DNA from: Telmatactis stephensoni
Lineage: Eukaryota; Cnidaria; Anthozoa; Actiniaria; Isophelliidae
Direction of reading: 5' to 3'
DNA: 64,000 nt
Assembly (NCBI GenBank): GCA_029948255.1
Contig: JALIZF010001872.1
Location: 186,001-250,000 of the forward strand
Part shown: positions 1 to 24,720 of the stretch, piece by piece
Numbering within the stretch: the first letter of the stretch is position 1
How the letters are laid out: every line of letters starts with the position of its first letter
Notes under the pieces: model-generated
Told to the model about the DNA's origin: nothing
The model's input: only the letters and a program-made list of their open reading frames with translations
Database searches by the model: none
Translations under genes and position numbers: made by a program

Positions 1-1252
1 TATTGTGAACTATGTACCAAAAAACGTTGTAAAAAAAGAGTTGTAACCTTAGCACAAGTGCGAATAAACGAATAAAGGTTGTTAGCGGTGACATGGTTTA
101 TTTCAATAAAGCGCACATACAAGCATTTTTTATCAAAGATGTCCAAAAAGGGCCACCAAGGTTTAATTTACTGCGCTTGCGGTATTGAGAACCCACACTT
201 CTAATACGGCTAGTCAGACGGCTAGTATAGCCTTCCAAGTGGTTGGACAAGAAAAAGGTGGCGGTGGGTTCCCTGTGCTTGTATTGTTTATTTCAAAGCG
301 ATAGCCTTTTCAAGTCTCAACAAAAACATTCTTCCCATATTAATCTCAGCACAGAGTCTTCCAATCTCCCAAGCACAAGGAAAACACCTTTTAAAGAAAA
401 CATGAAAAACCGCTGCTAAGCCTGAGCCTTGTAAGACTGTTTTGGATATACTCATAAAATTGTCGATTATTTCTGGTTGCAACATTTCTGATATGAAAGA
501 TTTTCATCTGAAAAGACAAGGTAAAAGATTCTTGTAACTCTAAAATCAGCTTCATATACTACTTAGAAAACCATTTTTGATAATTAATTTTCCAAAAGAA
601 GATATTCGGTTAAATAATAGTCCCGACTACTGGATTCAAAACTAACCTGAACAACGCAGAAAAACAAACTGCCACGAATCACCATTCAACTGCTGGAAGA
701 GTCCTGGAACTTACAGTTTGCCAACTGGCATCGTAGAGGCCTATAAACTCTATTCAGCGTTTTTTCTAGCTCATGACTACTTTAAATTCATAAAGAGCAG
801 CTGTCTACAAAATCGTTTGAAAATCCCGGCATTATTGCAGGACCACTAAACTGTTACTAGTCACCCATGCCACACGTGGATAGATGGCACTATAAATAAC
901 CTGCTACGATTTGTCGACCCGATTTGAGTTGTTTTCAGCGCTCCAATTCATTTGATTTTCCTTTCAAAAATCGTCGCAAGAAGACGTCTAACATTTGTAG
1001 ACTAGCTTTGAGATAGGCGGGTGTAGCCGGGTCTAGCTGGACTTTTCCCCGGCCTTTGCCAGAATTTTTCCCCCCGAATTTTTACCCTCCCCCACAGCGT
1101 AACGTTTGTTATTGTTTTGCCGCTGTCAGCGGTATTCCCTTTGTCACACATGGCGCGAAGGGCGCGCGAACTAGTGTTTCGCGCTTCGAGTCACTTATTA
1201 CGGCATGTATTGGAGCGTTGAAATGTAAAACTTTGTGGAAAACGTTGTTATA
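1..1252. other. Region upstream of XPC; no gene recognised
   Basis: No coding exon is recognised here. AATAAA-type motifs near 62-76 could be the 3' end of a + strand gene lying to the left, but nothing else supports this. A TATAAATA at 891-898 lies about 355 bases before the XPC start codon and could be a core promoter or chance. A GC-rich stretch (1015-1165) directly precedes the XPC start, as in a TATA-less housekeeping promoter. Confidence 0.4.
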
Positions 1253-14113
<12,861 letters not shown>

Positions 14114-14690
14114 ACCACTGATGATAATACCTATACATGTAGTTTATTTACAAGACTTTCAAGTCCAACTGAAAAGTAACAGTTATATTTTTATACCATA
14201 CCATAATCACCTCTAGTATTTCCCAAGTATATATACATGTGGTCTTATATTGCAACTTAGAACATTAACAGTTTTTATAACATTTGTTCTATTTATTTCA
14301 ACCATATATTATGTACTAGTCTACATACAAAACTTAATATTAGGTCATTTATGCGACCGAAAACAAGATCCGTCTTATCTAAGGCACACCTAATTAGACA
14401 AAGTGCAAACCTCTCCATATAAACAGCACTTTAAGTAAAGATGCACCTTCTCTGAGCACTCTGAGCTGTTCCTCAATAAGGCTCAAATATGGTGCATCTT
14501 ATACTTGTACCTTATGAGACACGGTGCATAGTTTGGTCTAGTATAAGTGGCCCTATTGTGAGAATTGTTTTATTAAAAAGTTCTTTTTGATATACTTGTA
14601 ATAGGTACAACTGTATAAATATTCAAGATTGATACGATCCAATCTTGTGTTTTGTAAACATTGACTTAATAAAATTTAAATGAGCCTTTT
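14114..14690 (+). other. XPC 3' UTR with poly(A) signal
   Basis: Non-coding sequence after the XPC stop. A canonical AATAAA lies at 14668-14673, so the transcript probably ends near 14690, about 550 bases before the CENPK stop codon on the other strand. Confidence 0.6.
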
Positions 14691-14802
14691 TACCATTAGT
14701 AATTACTAATACATGTTATGTATGTTAAGTAGATGTGATTTTAAGCATCTTTGGACCCTTTTAATCCTATTACACTGATATCCAAAGGCCAAGCTTAAGA
14801 TG

Positions 14803-14965
14803 AAACAGATAAGGCAATTGCTGGGTTTTAACCATTTTATGAGAATAAAAAAGGAGTGGCAGCAGTGTTGGATGAGCGAACAACCAACTTCAATGAGAAA
14901 TCTTTCGTTGAAGCTCATCTATAAAATATGTCTGCCATGACGTCACATGAAACCCAGTAATACAA
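14803..14965. repeat. MITE-like inverted-repeat element (GCTGGGTTT / AAACCCAG family)
   Basis: Bounded by TTGCTGGGTTT on the left and GAAACCCAGTAA on the right, with a TGACGTCACATG block inside. Related copies lie at about 21776-21921 and 22650-22762, both with GCATGTGACGTCA, CAACATGGCTACCGCTTC and a GTATGGATG block before the right end. It sits in the gap between the XPC and CENPK 3' ends. Confidence 0.6.
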
Positions 14966-15082
14966 GTGTATGAGGTCAATGAGGAATCAACAACCTCTTG
15001 CAGTTTTATCTGGACCACACTTCCTCCCCCTTCCCCTCTTCCCACGCCTTATTGTACATTGCTAAAACTGTACTATCAGACT

Positions 15083-15207
15083 AGAGTAAATTTTGTATGA
15101 CTGTGAAAATGGCACAGACATCATTTGTCTTGGTTATAGTTTATATAGACATCAGGGTACAGTCACCGCATGGTAAAGTCTGTTTCACAGTCATACGAAA
15201 TCTGCTC
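15083..15207. repeat. MITE of the GACTGTGAAAA family
   Basis: Begins AGAGTAAATTTTGTATGACT and ends AGTCATACGAAATCTGCTCT, which are inverted repeats. It lies just past the CENPK stop codon, in the presumed CENPK 3' UTR. Confidence 0.7.
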
Positions 15208-15242
15208 TATGTACAGTGTAAACATTCTTCTGTCTACCTACG

Positions 15243-18200
15243 TTATGCCTGAAATGCTTCAAGTCTTATCAGGTTGCAGTCCTGGGGATGTCTTTGTGCA
15301 ATGCCACATCGTAATAGTAATTCAATGTAAGGAGGCCAGTGAGATGGCTGGATGACGATGTAGGGATCATGTGGGGAATCATATAGTGTCTTGATTAATT
15401 CCTTAAAAAAATCATTGGAATTGGAATTATAATTTATTATTTATTAATTGGCTTAAGCCCTCCTTAAACCAACAAGTCAAGCATCAGTAATTTACTCCTT
15501 TGTCATTAGTATTTTTAACTACACACCTGTATTATTAAGATCTACAATCTACAATGTTTGAGCTGATCACTGTGGAAGTTAAAACCCAATTCTCACCTCT
15601 AATAGTTGCTGAAGTGAGATGTATTTTTGTCCAGGTTTAACTACCTCTTTTTGGTGCTTTGGATGAGTCTGAAAATAATCAAATTTAATTCTTACAAAAT
15701 AAGCCACAGTTTGAGAATGCATGTACTCACTGTATACGTATGTTGCACGACATGAAAATCTTAATTGGAAATAGTGTGATCCCATTGCAATGTTGGACAG
15801 TAGTCACACAAAAAGGCAGAATCTTCCACCATCAGTGACGAATATTTTGCCTATTTGTGTGACTGGCTGGCCATAAAAATTAATTGTGTTGGATTCATGG
15901 TAGGTCAAACCTATTTCTGCAGTCTGACGATTTTTGTGCAGTGTGCTATCATGAAGAGAGTGGTAAAATAATGTAATGAGCCCAAATACAAGGCAACACA
16001 TCAAACTTGACTGCCAAAATTTTTATAACACTGCGCATCACTCAGACTTAAAGTACTGTAACGAGTCACGCAATAGCTTTCTGTTGGATATCTGTCAACG
16101 GACTAGATAACGCTCCCATTTTACGTCTGCAATCACGTATGTAATAATTACGAAAACTGGGCGTAGAACTCACGTAAGATTCACGTAAATAATGTAGCAA
16201 TAGACCACGTAATCACCTTCTAGAAATAGCTCGGAACTAGTATAAATAAAGGTCCCAAATGCTTGTAAATCAGTTAAGTCCGGAGTTGTAAACAAGGTCT
16301 ATAATAAAGCTTCTTGAGTACCGATCTAAGTCGTACTTATTGACTTCGCTTCGGCTTGTTTTCTCCATTTCAGTTATCCACTAAGCTGCCACCAATGTAA
16401 CGTGCCGGTCTGGGTTCGGCGAAGCGAAGTCAATAAGTAAGACTTAGATCGGTACTCAAGAAGCTTTATTATAGACCGTGTTTACAACTCCGGACTTAAC
16501 TGATTTACAAGCATTTGGGACCTTTATTTATACTAGTTCTGAGCTATTTCTAGAAGGTGATTACGTGGTCTATTGCTACATTATTTACGTGAATCTTACG
16601 TGAGTTCTACGCCCAGTTTTCGTAATTATTACATACGTGATTGCAGACGTAAAATGGGAGCGTTATCTAGTCCGTTGACAGATATCCAACAGAAAGCTAT
16701 TGCGTGACTCGTTACAGTACAATGTGTACCTTTCCTTCAATTTCTTCAGTTGTTGGTAAAGGAAAATGTTCTTTGATGAAAGCTCCCTAGGAAAGTAATT
16801 AATTTAATGAATACCAAATTCCATTTATTCATTCACTCAGGCAAACAAAATAATTTTGCCCTCAAACTTAAACATTTTTGTAATATTCAAAATAATCATG
16901 AACTATGAACATTACTACGTATGTGATGATAAGATTTTAAAGGTTAAATTCTTACCAGTTTTTTCATAAGTTCACTGAGACTTTTTTCCACACTTTCCCT
17001 TCTCCTATTAATTTCTCTTGATTTGCTAATGAAACAGAAGCAAGTAACATGTGTAAACATCCATGCACAACACAACATTTGTATCAGCCCAAATTCTACA
17101 ACCATCGAAATAACAAATAAGAAAAATTGAACTAGTTTGGTCTGCATAATTAGTGTATCAGAGGTACATGGAAAATAGCTTTTTGTGATTTTGGTGAAAG
17201 CCTCTTCGATGCAGTTCTCAGTGTTTGGGCCAATCACAATACATTGATTTTGAGGTAACATCAATAATGCTGTCTCTGCAGATTAAAATGATAGGAGAAA
17301 CAAGATTCTAAATTACATGTACATTACCAGACACCTCTCCTCTGCTGCTGTCCTGTTGTCTGCCTCCCCACCCCCACCCCCCCAAAATGTACTCCTGAAT
17401 ATCTCCTACCCCTCCCCTCCCAAAAAAGGCACTTAATCTTTCTTTCCTTCCACTCAAATATACTCCTCAATAATCTCTCCTCTCAAACTCCTCCTCATTC
17501 TTACCTGTTTACATTGAGTTGGTTCTCTTCCTCCATCTCAAATTCAGTAATTTTCTTTTGAATTGATTTCTGGATTTCTTGGTGCTGTTCAAAAATTTCT
17601 TCTTCCCTTCAACAAATTAAATTAATAACAGCATATAATTATTTAATGTATTTCCAAAATACTTGCCACAAAAATTTTGCTACATAAAATATCTTTACTA
17701 ATTTGTCAGGTATAATGCCTAATAATACCTTTCCAGTTTGTTCTTAATGTCCTGTGACTGATTTTTGATAACCAATAACGTTTCTTCTAGCTGTGACGCC
17801 CTCTCTATCCACTAAGAAAAGCAAACCCAAATTGTTTAGCCTGCTACAGTATGCCCTGAGGAAGCTAGGGGAGGGAGGAAAGGAATACAAGGGAGATGGG
17901 CTGGGAGAGATGGAAAGAAGGGTTCTGGGTGTGCAATGAACTCCTTGATTTTTGCAATTATTGGGTCTCAGTTTGGGATGCTAAATTCATATTCATTGGT
18001 CAAAAGGTATCAGAATAACATGGTCAGAAACAAACCAGACAGCTTCACTTCTTTAATTAAAGGGGGAAAAGATAGGTTTTTCTTTTTTTAAGTAATAGAG
18101 AAGAGTTATTTTAATATAGACTAATGAAAACACATTTAATGTGTGTCCAGAGTTTTGTAAGAGATTAATTCAAATGCATTAATTTGAATTCACCTTTTGC

Positions 18201-21200
18201 ACAATGAGGTCTTTGGTGGGTTGTAGCTCTTTTCTTGGAACTGGACAATAAAAAATTCAAACAAACATGAGGAATTTGTTTGCCAGAACATGCATTTCTA
18301 CAATGTACAGAATTGATTTTGTAGGTGTAGCCAAGTGTAGTTCTATAGACTGTTGTTGTAAACATAATTTTAGCTTACATAGCTTACTCTAAGTTTTAAT
18401 AGAGAGACAGAATGGTTTGGCGATAGAAACACCTGGTTGACAATTGTGTATTGTCCTCGGATTCTGTATAATATTAATACTTTGAGATTCTGTTACAATA
18501 ATTAGTTGTTCTCAATGGAAGTTAAGCTAACTACACCCTGAGTTAAAACAGTTATGTGATAAGTTACTCTCCAAATAAGGTGCAAGCATGTCATTGTAAA
18601 CTAAGTTTGGATTTGTAATAAACCAGTTCTGCCCAAGAGTTTGTTGAGTCAAGAACGTTGTCTCGGAGAGTTCTATACTCTTGGCCCCCACTATGTTACG
18701 AACGTTTTCCTGGTTCCTCCTCTCCATCCAAGAAGGACCTTAAGTACACCCTGGTCACATATGACTGAAAATAATAGTACTCAATGGCCACGGCATGGTT
18801 CCAGCACAAATTTCAAATTTTTTTATAGAAAATATCAAAGCACTGACCAAGGGCACTAGAACCATGAAATTGAGCTTATTATTAAGCTGAGATCAGTGAT
18901 AATAAACAAAGTTTTCCTTAACTCAAATGTCGCTTGTTATGTAGTAATTGTAGTAATATTTTGCTGCTTATAAGCCTTCAATTGCCTTCTTTACCGCTCA
19001 ACGATCCAAGGAACAGTTGTATACTACGATTGTTTACCGCTGTACCGCCTGTACCAGCCAACGCCGTCGCGACAGTTGTTATTGATTAACTGATAAATTG
19101 AACTAAGTCGCCTCTTTACACCAAAAGGGTTAGGGGTAGGAAACAACTAGCGGCTCCTTTGACCATTCGTCTGCCTGGATAATTGGATTAAGTTGGCAGT
19201 ACCTAGGGCAATTTGTTCACTCAACGATGACGGATTAACCTACGTCGGTTGAGTAATCGTACGCCGAAGTTAGCTTGGCAAAACGTCGGGATTTGAAAAA
19301 CGATCCCGTCGCGATGACAGGTCGTGCTCTGTTTTAACGGGTTATTAGTTGTCCTGCTGTAACCATCTCCATAAATAAAACTGACAGCTATTACTACGAC
19401 TATTTGATATACGAGGGAGAGGAGAACATCTTCAAAACCACCACCAATAGTACTCTTTCTCTGGAGACCAACCTTGGAGGAGCAAATTTGGGGTACCTCG
19501 GTATTCGTAGTTGACAGTAATAGATTACTTGCTGTTTGTGGTTCTAATAGTACTGGCATATTAAACGGGATATTAAATTAAAATACCTACTAGAGTTTTG
19601 TACAGTTTCTTGTACGTTGATCGGATTTTGACGGAATAGAGCAATGGATGACAGAGATGGTTACAGCAGGACAACTAATAACCCATTTCAAAACAGAGCA
19701 CGACCTGTCATCGCGACGGGATCGTTTTTCAAATCCCGACGTTTTGCCAAGCCAACTTCGGCGTACGATTACTCAACCGACGTAGGTTAATCCGTCATCG
19801 TTGAGTGAACAAATTGCCCTAGGTACTGCCAACTTAATCCAATTATCCAGGCAGACGAATGGTCAAAGGAGCCGCTAGTTGTTTCCTACCCCTAACCCTT
19901 TTGGTGTAAAGAGGCGACTTAGTTCAATTTATCAGTTAATCAATAACAACTGTCGCGACGGCGTTGGCTGGTACAGGCGGTACAGCGGTAAACAATCGTA
20001 GTATACAACTGTTCCTTGGATCGTTGAGCGGTAAAGAAGGCAATTGAAGGCTTATAAGCAGCAAAATATTACTACAATTACTACATAACAAGCGACATTT
20101 GAGTTAAGGAAAACTTTGTTTATTATCACTGATCTCAGCTTAATAATAAGCTCAATTTCATGGTTCTAGTGCCCTTGCACTGACATGGTCACACATGTTT
20201 CACACTCATATGAAATCTGCTCTTACTAATATCTGATTATTATACTGGATATACCATTTACTTCTTGCATTTTCATAGCTGCTAATTCTGCTTGGAGTTT
20301 CTTTTCTTTTGCTAAAAGAATAGACTTAAGCACCTGGGGATCAAAAAATATTTAATTTCATATTTCAAAAACATAATTTAGGGCAAGTCAGGTCCATTAA
20401 ATAATACGGTGAGCATATTTTCATCCTTCCTGAAACTATGCTAGGTATACCATTTACAAAGCCCTCTACACCTCCTCATAGCCTACACAGCCAGGTTCTT
20501 GAAAGTAGGGTAGGGGGGAGGGAGGGGGATGGAAGGAAGGGAAAGGAAGGAAGGAAGGAGAATGGAGAGGAGGGAGAATGAGGAGAAAGCCTATCTCCTT
20601 TCTCCTTCCAAGTCCCCCTCCTCTAACCCTCCCCTTTTGAAAGCCTGGTTATGCAGGCTAACCTCCCTGCAAACTGTTATAAATGAGTAACCTGTGGTTC
20701 AGCAAGGCTGTTAATTCTCCAACACATATATATCAGGGAGCCGATCTGCATCCCTACCACACCAGCTTTCCCATGCCACACTGTATTTCCCATTGCCTGA
20801 GCCCAAATAATGCTAGTATCATCAGACAGGTGGGCACTACCAGAGTGCATGCCTTGGTTGTGACCCTAAATTCCCAGGGGGAGGGGGGGTACTCCCATAT
20901 ATTTACTATACGGGGATGATCCGCTGAACAGGGTATGGTTTTTCAATTTTTTTGTCATGAACAGGGTATCCTTTTGGCAATTTTTTGAGCTTCTTGTCAT
21001 TTTCAGGTAGCAACTTTCTCATCAACCTTAGTCGTTAGCTAGCCACAATGCGGTAACAATCAGTTTACAAGCCTTGTTTATCATTCGATCACAGTCGTGG
21101 CAAACTCATTATGAAACTCATCTACATTACAAACAAATAAGTACACTACATTCTGCAATTATTATATACTTTGTCATAACAGGGTATGGTATTTTGAGCT

Positions 21201-22967
21201 TTTCTGTTATAAACAGGGTAACCATTTTCGGATCCAAGCGGAATACTCCCATCCAAATACTGACCAGTCAAGTACCCCCCCCCCCCCCCCCCCCCCAGGA
21301 CCTAAATTCCATGTACTTAGGTTTCCCTATAAATGTAACATACTTGTGTACTATCTTTGTCACTGTCAATTCCTTTAGGAGGACAGCTTTCTTTTCTGCA
21401 CTGGATTTTTGAATATACCTGCATAAAATATAAAATTTCAAAAGGAATTCACATCTAAGTAAACATTAATAACTGTACTGAAATGTTTTAAGGCTAGTTT
21501 TAAAGGAATTTAGGCTGGTACACTGTCTATTCTCTGTTGGAATCTTGTTCCAAAGTCCACACCCCCATATTTCACAAAAGCTAAGGCATGCAGCAGAGTG
21601 GAGAACAAACTGAAGTTTATGAATGAGGCATTTTGGAAGGCCATACAGAAGAGCATTACAAGAACATTATCTTTGTAGTCACAAACATTTGGATCAAAGT
21701 TTCCAAGTGTGCTCACAGATATCTTAAGCCCCAGGAAATTTGACCTTAAGAGCTGTTCCCTGGGACAGCGGGTATTCTTGGGTTGCATGTGACGTCATGG
21801 CAGCCATCTTGGATGAACTTCAACAAAAGATTTCTCATTAGCATCCCTTGTTTGTTCATCCAACATGGCTACCGCTTCATTGTCTTTTAATTCCCAAAGG
21901 TATGGATGAAACCCAGCAATTGGACACTCACCATCTTGTACTTGAATTGACCAAGGTAGCCAGAAGTCACTGGGTACAGTATGGAATTTGATATTTGTAA
22001 GGTGTCTGGATATGTCAAATTCTGTTGGGTCTGCCCACTGCCCCCACCCCCCTCACCCTGGGGCTTAACATTAACATTAACCGCTAAACATTAACCGCCG
22101 CCCGGTTGGCTCAGTTGGTTGAGCGTCGGTCTTTCGTGCGGGAGGTCGGGGTTCGAATCCCGGCCGGACCAACATTCAGGGTCTTTAAATAATTGAGGAG
22201 AAGGTGCTGCCTTTGTAATTACAACTGCAAATGGTTAGATCTTCACGTCTTCTCGGATAAGGACGTTAAACCGTAGGCTCCGTCTCTCTAACACTTCACC
22301 ACTTGCACCGGAGGGACGTTAAAGAACCCACACCACTATTTGGGGAGAGTAGGCCATGAAGTTGCCGGTGTGTGTGGTCTGTCCTATAACACTACAGGGC
22401 CCACAGTAATTGGCAAAAGCTGTTGTGGTGACCCTGCCTTCACTGGAAGGAATAAGCTTGTAAATAAATAAATAAACATTGAAAGGTGCATACATGTATT
22501 TGTGAATATTTCCTTATACATTAGCAATATTCCTTAAATGGTAAAATGGTGACTTACAAACATTAATGTGTGTTGACATATCAAAGATATTTAGTTTTGT
22601 CAAAAACCACATCAATGTTTCTTGTTTGTTTTGAAGGATAAATTATTGCTGGGGTGCATGTGACGTCACGGCAGCCATCTTGTTTATTGTTTGGTCATGC
22701 AACATGGCTACCGCTTCATTGTCTTTGGATTCCCAAAGGTATGGATGCACCCCAGCAATCTCACTCCTCTACCACCCTGCTTCTCTATAAGGCTGCCATA
22801 AGACTTCACTCCTGAGTGTACACTATTCCTAGCCCCAGCCAAGGGTCCAATGGTCATACCTCGAAGAGCTTTGTCCACATTTCTTCGCATTCATTTTTCA
22901 GAATCTCTCCTTGTTCATTTAGGTCTTTGTGCATTATATCTTCATCAACTTCCATAGCACTATCCAT
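15243..22967 (-). CDS. CENPK: CENP-K, inner-kinetochore protein (CENP-H/I/K complex)
   Basis: CENP-K is part of the constitutive centromere-associated network that links CENP-A chromatin to the outer kinetochore. Coding exons in transcript order: 22967-22860, 21418-21344, 20333-20255, 18240-18194, 17811-17729, 17606-17505, 17025-16956, 16786-16730, 15668-15597, 15401-15243. All joins are in phase and give 283 residues; human CENP-K is 269. Matches to the family: N-terminal ECEEMWTKLFE (family ECEEMW); a long coiled coil (WIERASQLEETLL..., EEEIFEQHQEIQKSIQKK); the signature AFIKEHFPLP; and the C-terminus SPHDPYIVIQPSHWPPYIEL followed by LLLRCGIAQRHP and IRLEAFQA. The start is the first ATG after a spliced 5' UTR. 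The second exon (25 residues) is poorly conserved but fills the spacing seen in vertebrate CENP-K. Introns carry several mobile elements. Confidence 0.95.
16057..16716. mobile_element. 660-bp palindrome with LTR-like arms
   Basis: The left arm starts TGTAACGAGTCACGCAATAG and the right arm ends CTATTGCGTGACTCGTTACA, with pairing over about 320 bases per side. It is flanked by GTAC at 16053-16056 and 16717-16720. Each arm reads like a retroelement LTR: TGT...ACA ends, a TATAAATAAAGG box and AATAAAGC downstream. The unpaired centre (about 16361-16422) includes CTGCCACCAATGTAACG. It may be two LTRs in inverted orientation or a foldback transposon. It lies in a CENPK intron. Confidence 0.75.
18848..20177. 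mobile_element. 1.33-kb giant palindrome (CAAGGGCACTAG termini), nested insertion
   Basis: Arms of about 523 bases (18848-19370 and 19654-20177) are nearly perfect inverted copies around a 283-base unique centre. Termini are CAAGGGCACTAG and CTAGTGCCCTTG. The 7-base duplication CACTGAC flanks both sides (18841-18847, 20178-20184). The left host sequence (CGGCATGGTTCCAGC...TATAGAAAATATCAAAG) and the right host sequence (ATGGTCACACATG...CATATGAAATCTGCTC) form one GACTGTGAAAA-family MITE when joined, so this element jumped into an older one. A short ORF (19644-19790, beginning MDDRDGYSRTTNNPFQ) crosses from the centre into the right arm. It lies in a CENPK intron. Confidence 0.85.
20872..21302. 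repeat. MITE-like element with GGGGGTACTCCC / poly-C termini
   Basis: Left end CCCAGGGGGAGGGGGGGTAC; right end GTAC followed by a run of about 22 C and AGG. Internal GAACAGGGTATGG and AACAGGGTATCC motifs repeat. Terminal G/C runs are inverted relative to each other. It lies in a CENPK intron, about 40 bases from the 25-residue exon. Confidence 0.6.
21776..21921. repeat. MITE-like element, GCATGTGACGTCA family, copy 2
   Basis: TTGGGTTGCATGTGACGTCA at the left and GGATGAAACCCAGCAA at the right. Shares CAACATGGCTACCGCTTC with the copy at 22650-22762. Confidence 0.65.
22086..22472 (+). mobile_element. tRNA-derived SINE
   Basis: The head contains Pol III boxes: A-box-like TGGCTCAGTTGG and a perfect B box GGTTCGAATCC (about 22151-22161). 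The tRNA-like part is followed by about 270 bases of unrelated body, including GGATAAGGACGTTAAACCG and GGAGGGACGTTAAAGAACCC, and a short tail AAATAAATAAATAAAC. This layout is typical of a SINE. It lies in the first CENPK coding intron. Confidence 0.85.
22650..22762. repeat. MITE-like element, GCATGTGACGTCA family, copy 3
   Basis: GCTGGGGTGCATGTGACGTC at the left and GTATGGATGCACCCCAGCAA at the right are inverted repeats. The interior matches the copy at 21776-21921. Confidence 0.7.
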
Positions 22968-23230
22968 TTTGCCCTGGAAACTAAACAAAATATTACTAAA
23001 GTTGTGTGACAAGTAAAGTTGCTAGTGCTGGCTGCTGGTACTCAGAAGCGTTTGATAACCGAGTTATTAAAACATTGAATGTATGATAAACGGATAAATG
23101 AAGAAAACGTACCTAAGGACTACTGAGTGCAACCTACTCTCCGTCTATATACCAACTAGCTGGAAAAAATAACTTTAATTTCGGTAAATACGCCAAGCAA
23201 TCTTAGCCATGGTCCGCCATTTTGACGTCT
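22968..23230 (-). promoter_or_regulatory. CENPK 5' UTR and presumed promoter region
   Basis: On the minus strand the coding exon starts at 22973, just after acceptor TTTCCAG. A plausible 5' UTR exon lies at 23113 to about 23215, ending with the strong donor CTTAG|GTACGT. The flank contains CCATGGTCCGCCATTTTGACG and a CG-rich TATA-less stretch, typical of a housekeeping start region. The transcription start is not directly visible. Confidence 0.5.
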
Positions 23231-23539
23231 CGTTCCCGCGCTTTTTGTCGAAAAAAGCACAGGTATCCCAGTTGATTTTATCAAAGAAATACATTATGGG
23301 TCACGTGCAAAATGTGAAGCAAAAATGTGAAGAAGGAGAAAAAGGAGGAAATAATGCTCCAAAGATTTGTTAAAAACTATCAAAATTAAATAATCATTTT
23401 GAATGTACTAAAAATATTTGTCGAAGCTTTCTTTCACTAGAGTCTTATTTCGTCGGCTTTTACCGAAAAATGGATCCGTGCAGTAAATCAGGAGAGTCCT
23501 AAAACCTTCAATGTGTTATTCATCAATGAAAATAAATGT

Positions 23540-23669
23540 CAAACGTGGATCGGTCGAGGTTGGATCGGGGGCATTTGCATAAGCTCCGCTCCCTTCACAT
23601 ACATTGGCGGATCAGAAAATCCAAATAAAAGTTTAAAGTTGTCGGTTAAGATACAAGCGTTTTCACAGT
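23540..23669. repeat. MITE, second copy of the GGCGGATCAG / CAAGCGTTTTCACAGT family
   Basis: Shares GCATTTGCATAAGC, TTGGCGGATCAGAA and the terminal CAAGCGTTTTCACAGT with the element at 5571-5788. The left boundary is unclear and the copy may be truncated. Confidence 0.6.
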
Positions 23670-23876
23670 AAAAAATCATGAAAGTTAATCATTATCCTTT
23701 CTGTTAACTGTAACGGGAAGAAATTCACCGTTACCCAGCCTAGTTCTCAGGCTATCCTGTCTCTCGTTTCAAAGCGTAACGTCACAGAATGACTCCAACT
23801 TCTTTAGCGAAAAAGAGTCTTTAGCTATAAAAGAAGAAAAAAAATGTGTCAAAAAAGTGAAAAAAAAAAAAATTCC

Positions 23877-23949
23877 CCGCCGGGCCGGGATTTGAACCCG
23901 TACCTTACGTTTGTAAAGCCAAGGGCATATCCACTGGACCATCCAGAAG
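23877..23949 (-). pseudogene. tRNA-like sequence (probable tRNA pseudogene or SINE head)
   Basis: On the minus strand there are an A box (TGGTCCAGTGGA), an anticodon-loop-like TTTACAA (anticodon TAC would be Val) and a B box (GGTTCAAATCC), followed at once by a long T run that would terminate Pol III. The T-arm stem pairs, but the anticodon stem does not and the acceptor ends do not match, so a functional tRNA is unlikely. Confidence 0.5.
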
Positions 23950-24465
23950 TTGTATGATTTCGTATGGTGAATTTTGTATATTTATTGTCAGAGTGTGGTT
24001 ATAAAACAAATGCAAAAATGCTTCTCTCTGTGCTCTGTAGCAAAATGTCGCTATAAAGATAAAAGAAATTACTTTACAAAACACTAATATAAGCCAATAA
24101 ACTAACTCAATACGCCTTTTTGTTGCTGTTTTCGGCTAGCGGACTCGAGGGTGAACACGGCGGCCCGGACCGACGGCGGCTTTCAAAATGTTTTCGTTTG
24201 TTTAACTTATCTACTTTGACTCTTGTGATAATAGAGTACGAACACTAAAAGCTTGGATTACTTTGATGTTGCACTTGAAGAGATTTTTGTCGCTTGATAG
24301 CGATGTACAAAGTCTGGCTATCGACTGCAGTGCGATATTCTATTGCGTAATTAATAAGTCATGTCTACACTTGCTTCGGTACTTCGATGGTTTTACTCCT
24401 GAAATAGCTTGTACTAATACTAGGAATTTAATGATCTAAAAAGCTTCTTCTTTAAACAACGTCTG

Positions 24466-24720
24466 TATACACCTATTTCAAAAAAGGTTGTCACCGCTAA
24501 GAGCGATAAGCGATAGGTAATAGGTCATTCCAAGACCGCAAAGCACTATTGGTTTCTTAATTAAGCCATCCTAAATCTTTCTTTGCACTCTTCCATCAAA
24601 TATTTGGCAATTCATATGTAAATCAATTAGAAATCAATAGTGCTTTGCGGTCTTGGAATGACCTATTACCTATCGCCTATCGCTCTTAGCGGTGACAACC
24701 TTTTTTGAACTAGGTGTATA
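24466..24720. repeat. Palindromic MITE, TATACACCTATTTC termini
   Basis: About 255 bp. The left arm (ACACCTATTTCAAAAAAGG, TTGTCACCGCTAAGAGCGAT) is inverted at the right (ATCGCTCTTAGCGGTGACAA, CCTTTTTTGAACTAGGTGT). A relative with the same termini but a different interior is at 29974-30260. Confidence 0.75.

Noticed and set aside
16944..17264. Extended minus-strand ORF (MMLPQNQCIVIGPN...) as a CENPK exon
   Set aside because: Joining at its acceptor (17281) gives the wrong phase and a stop. The real exon is the 3' part, 17025-16956, entered from acceptor CATTAG, which keeps the CENP-K frame.
23877..23949. Functional tRNA-Val (TAC) gene
   Set aside because: A and B boxes and a T-run terminator exist, but the anticodon and acceptor stems do not pair.
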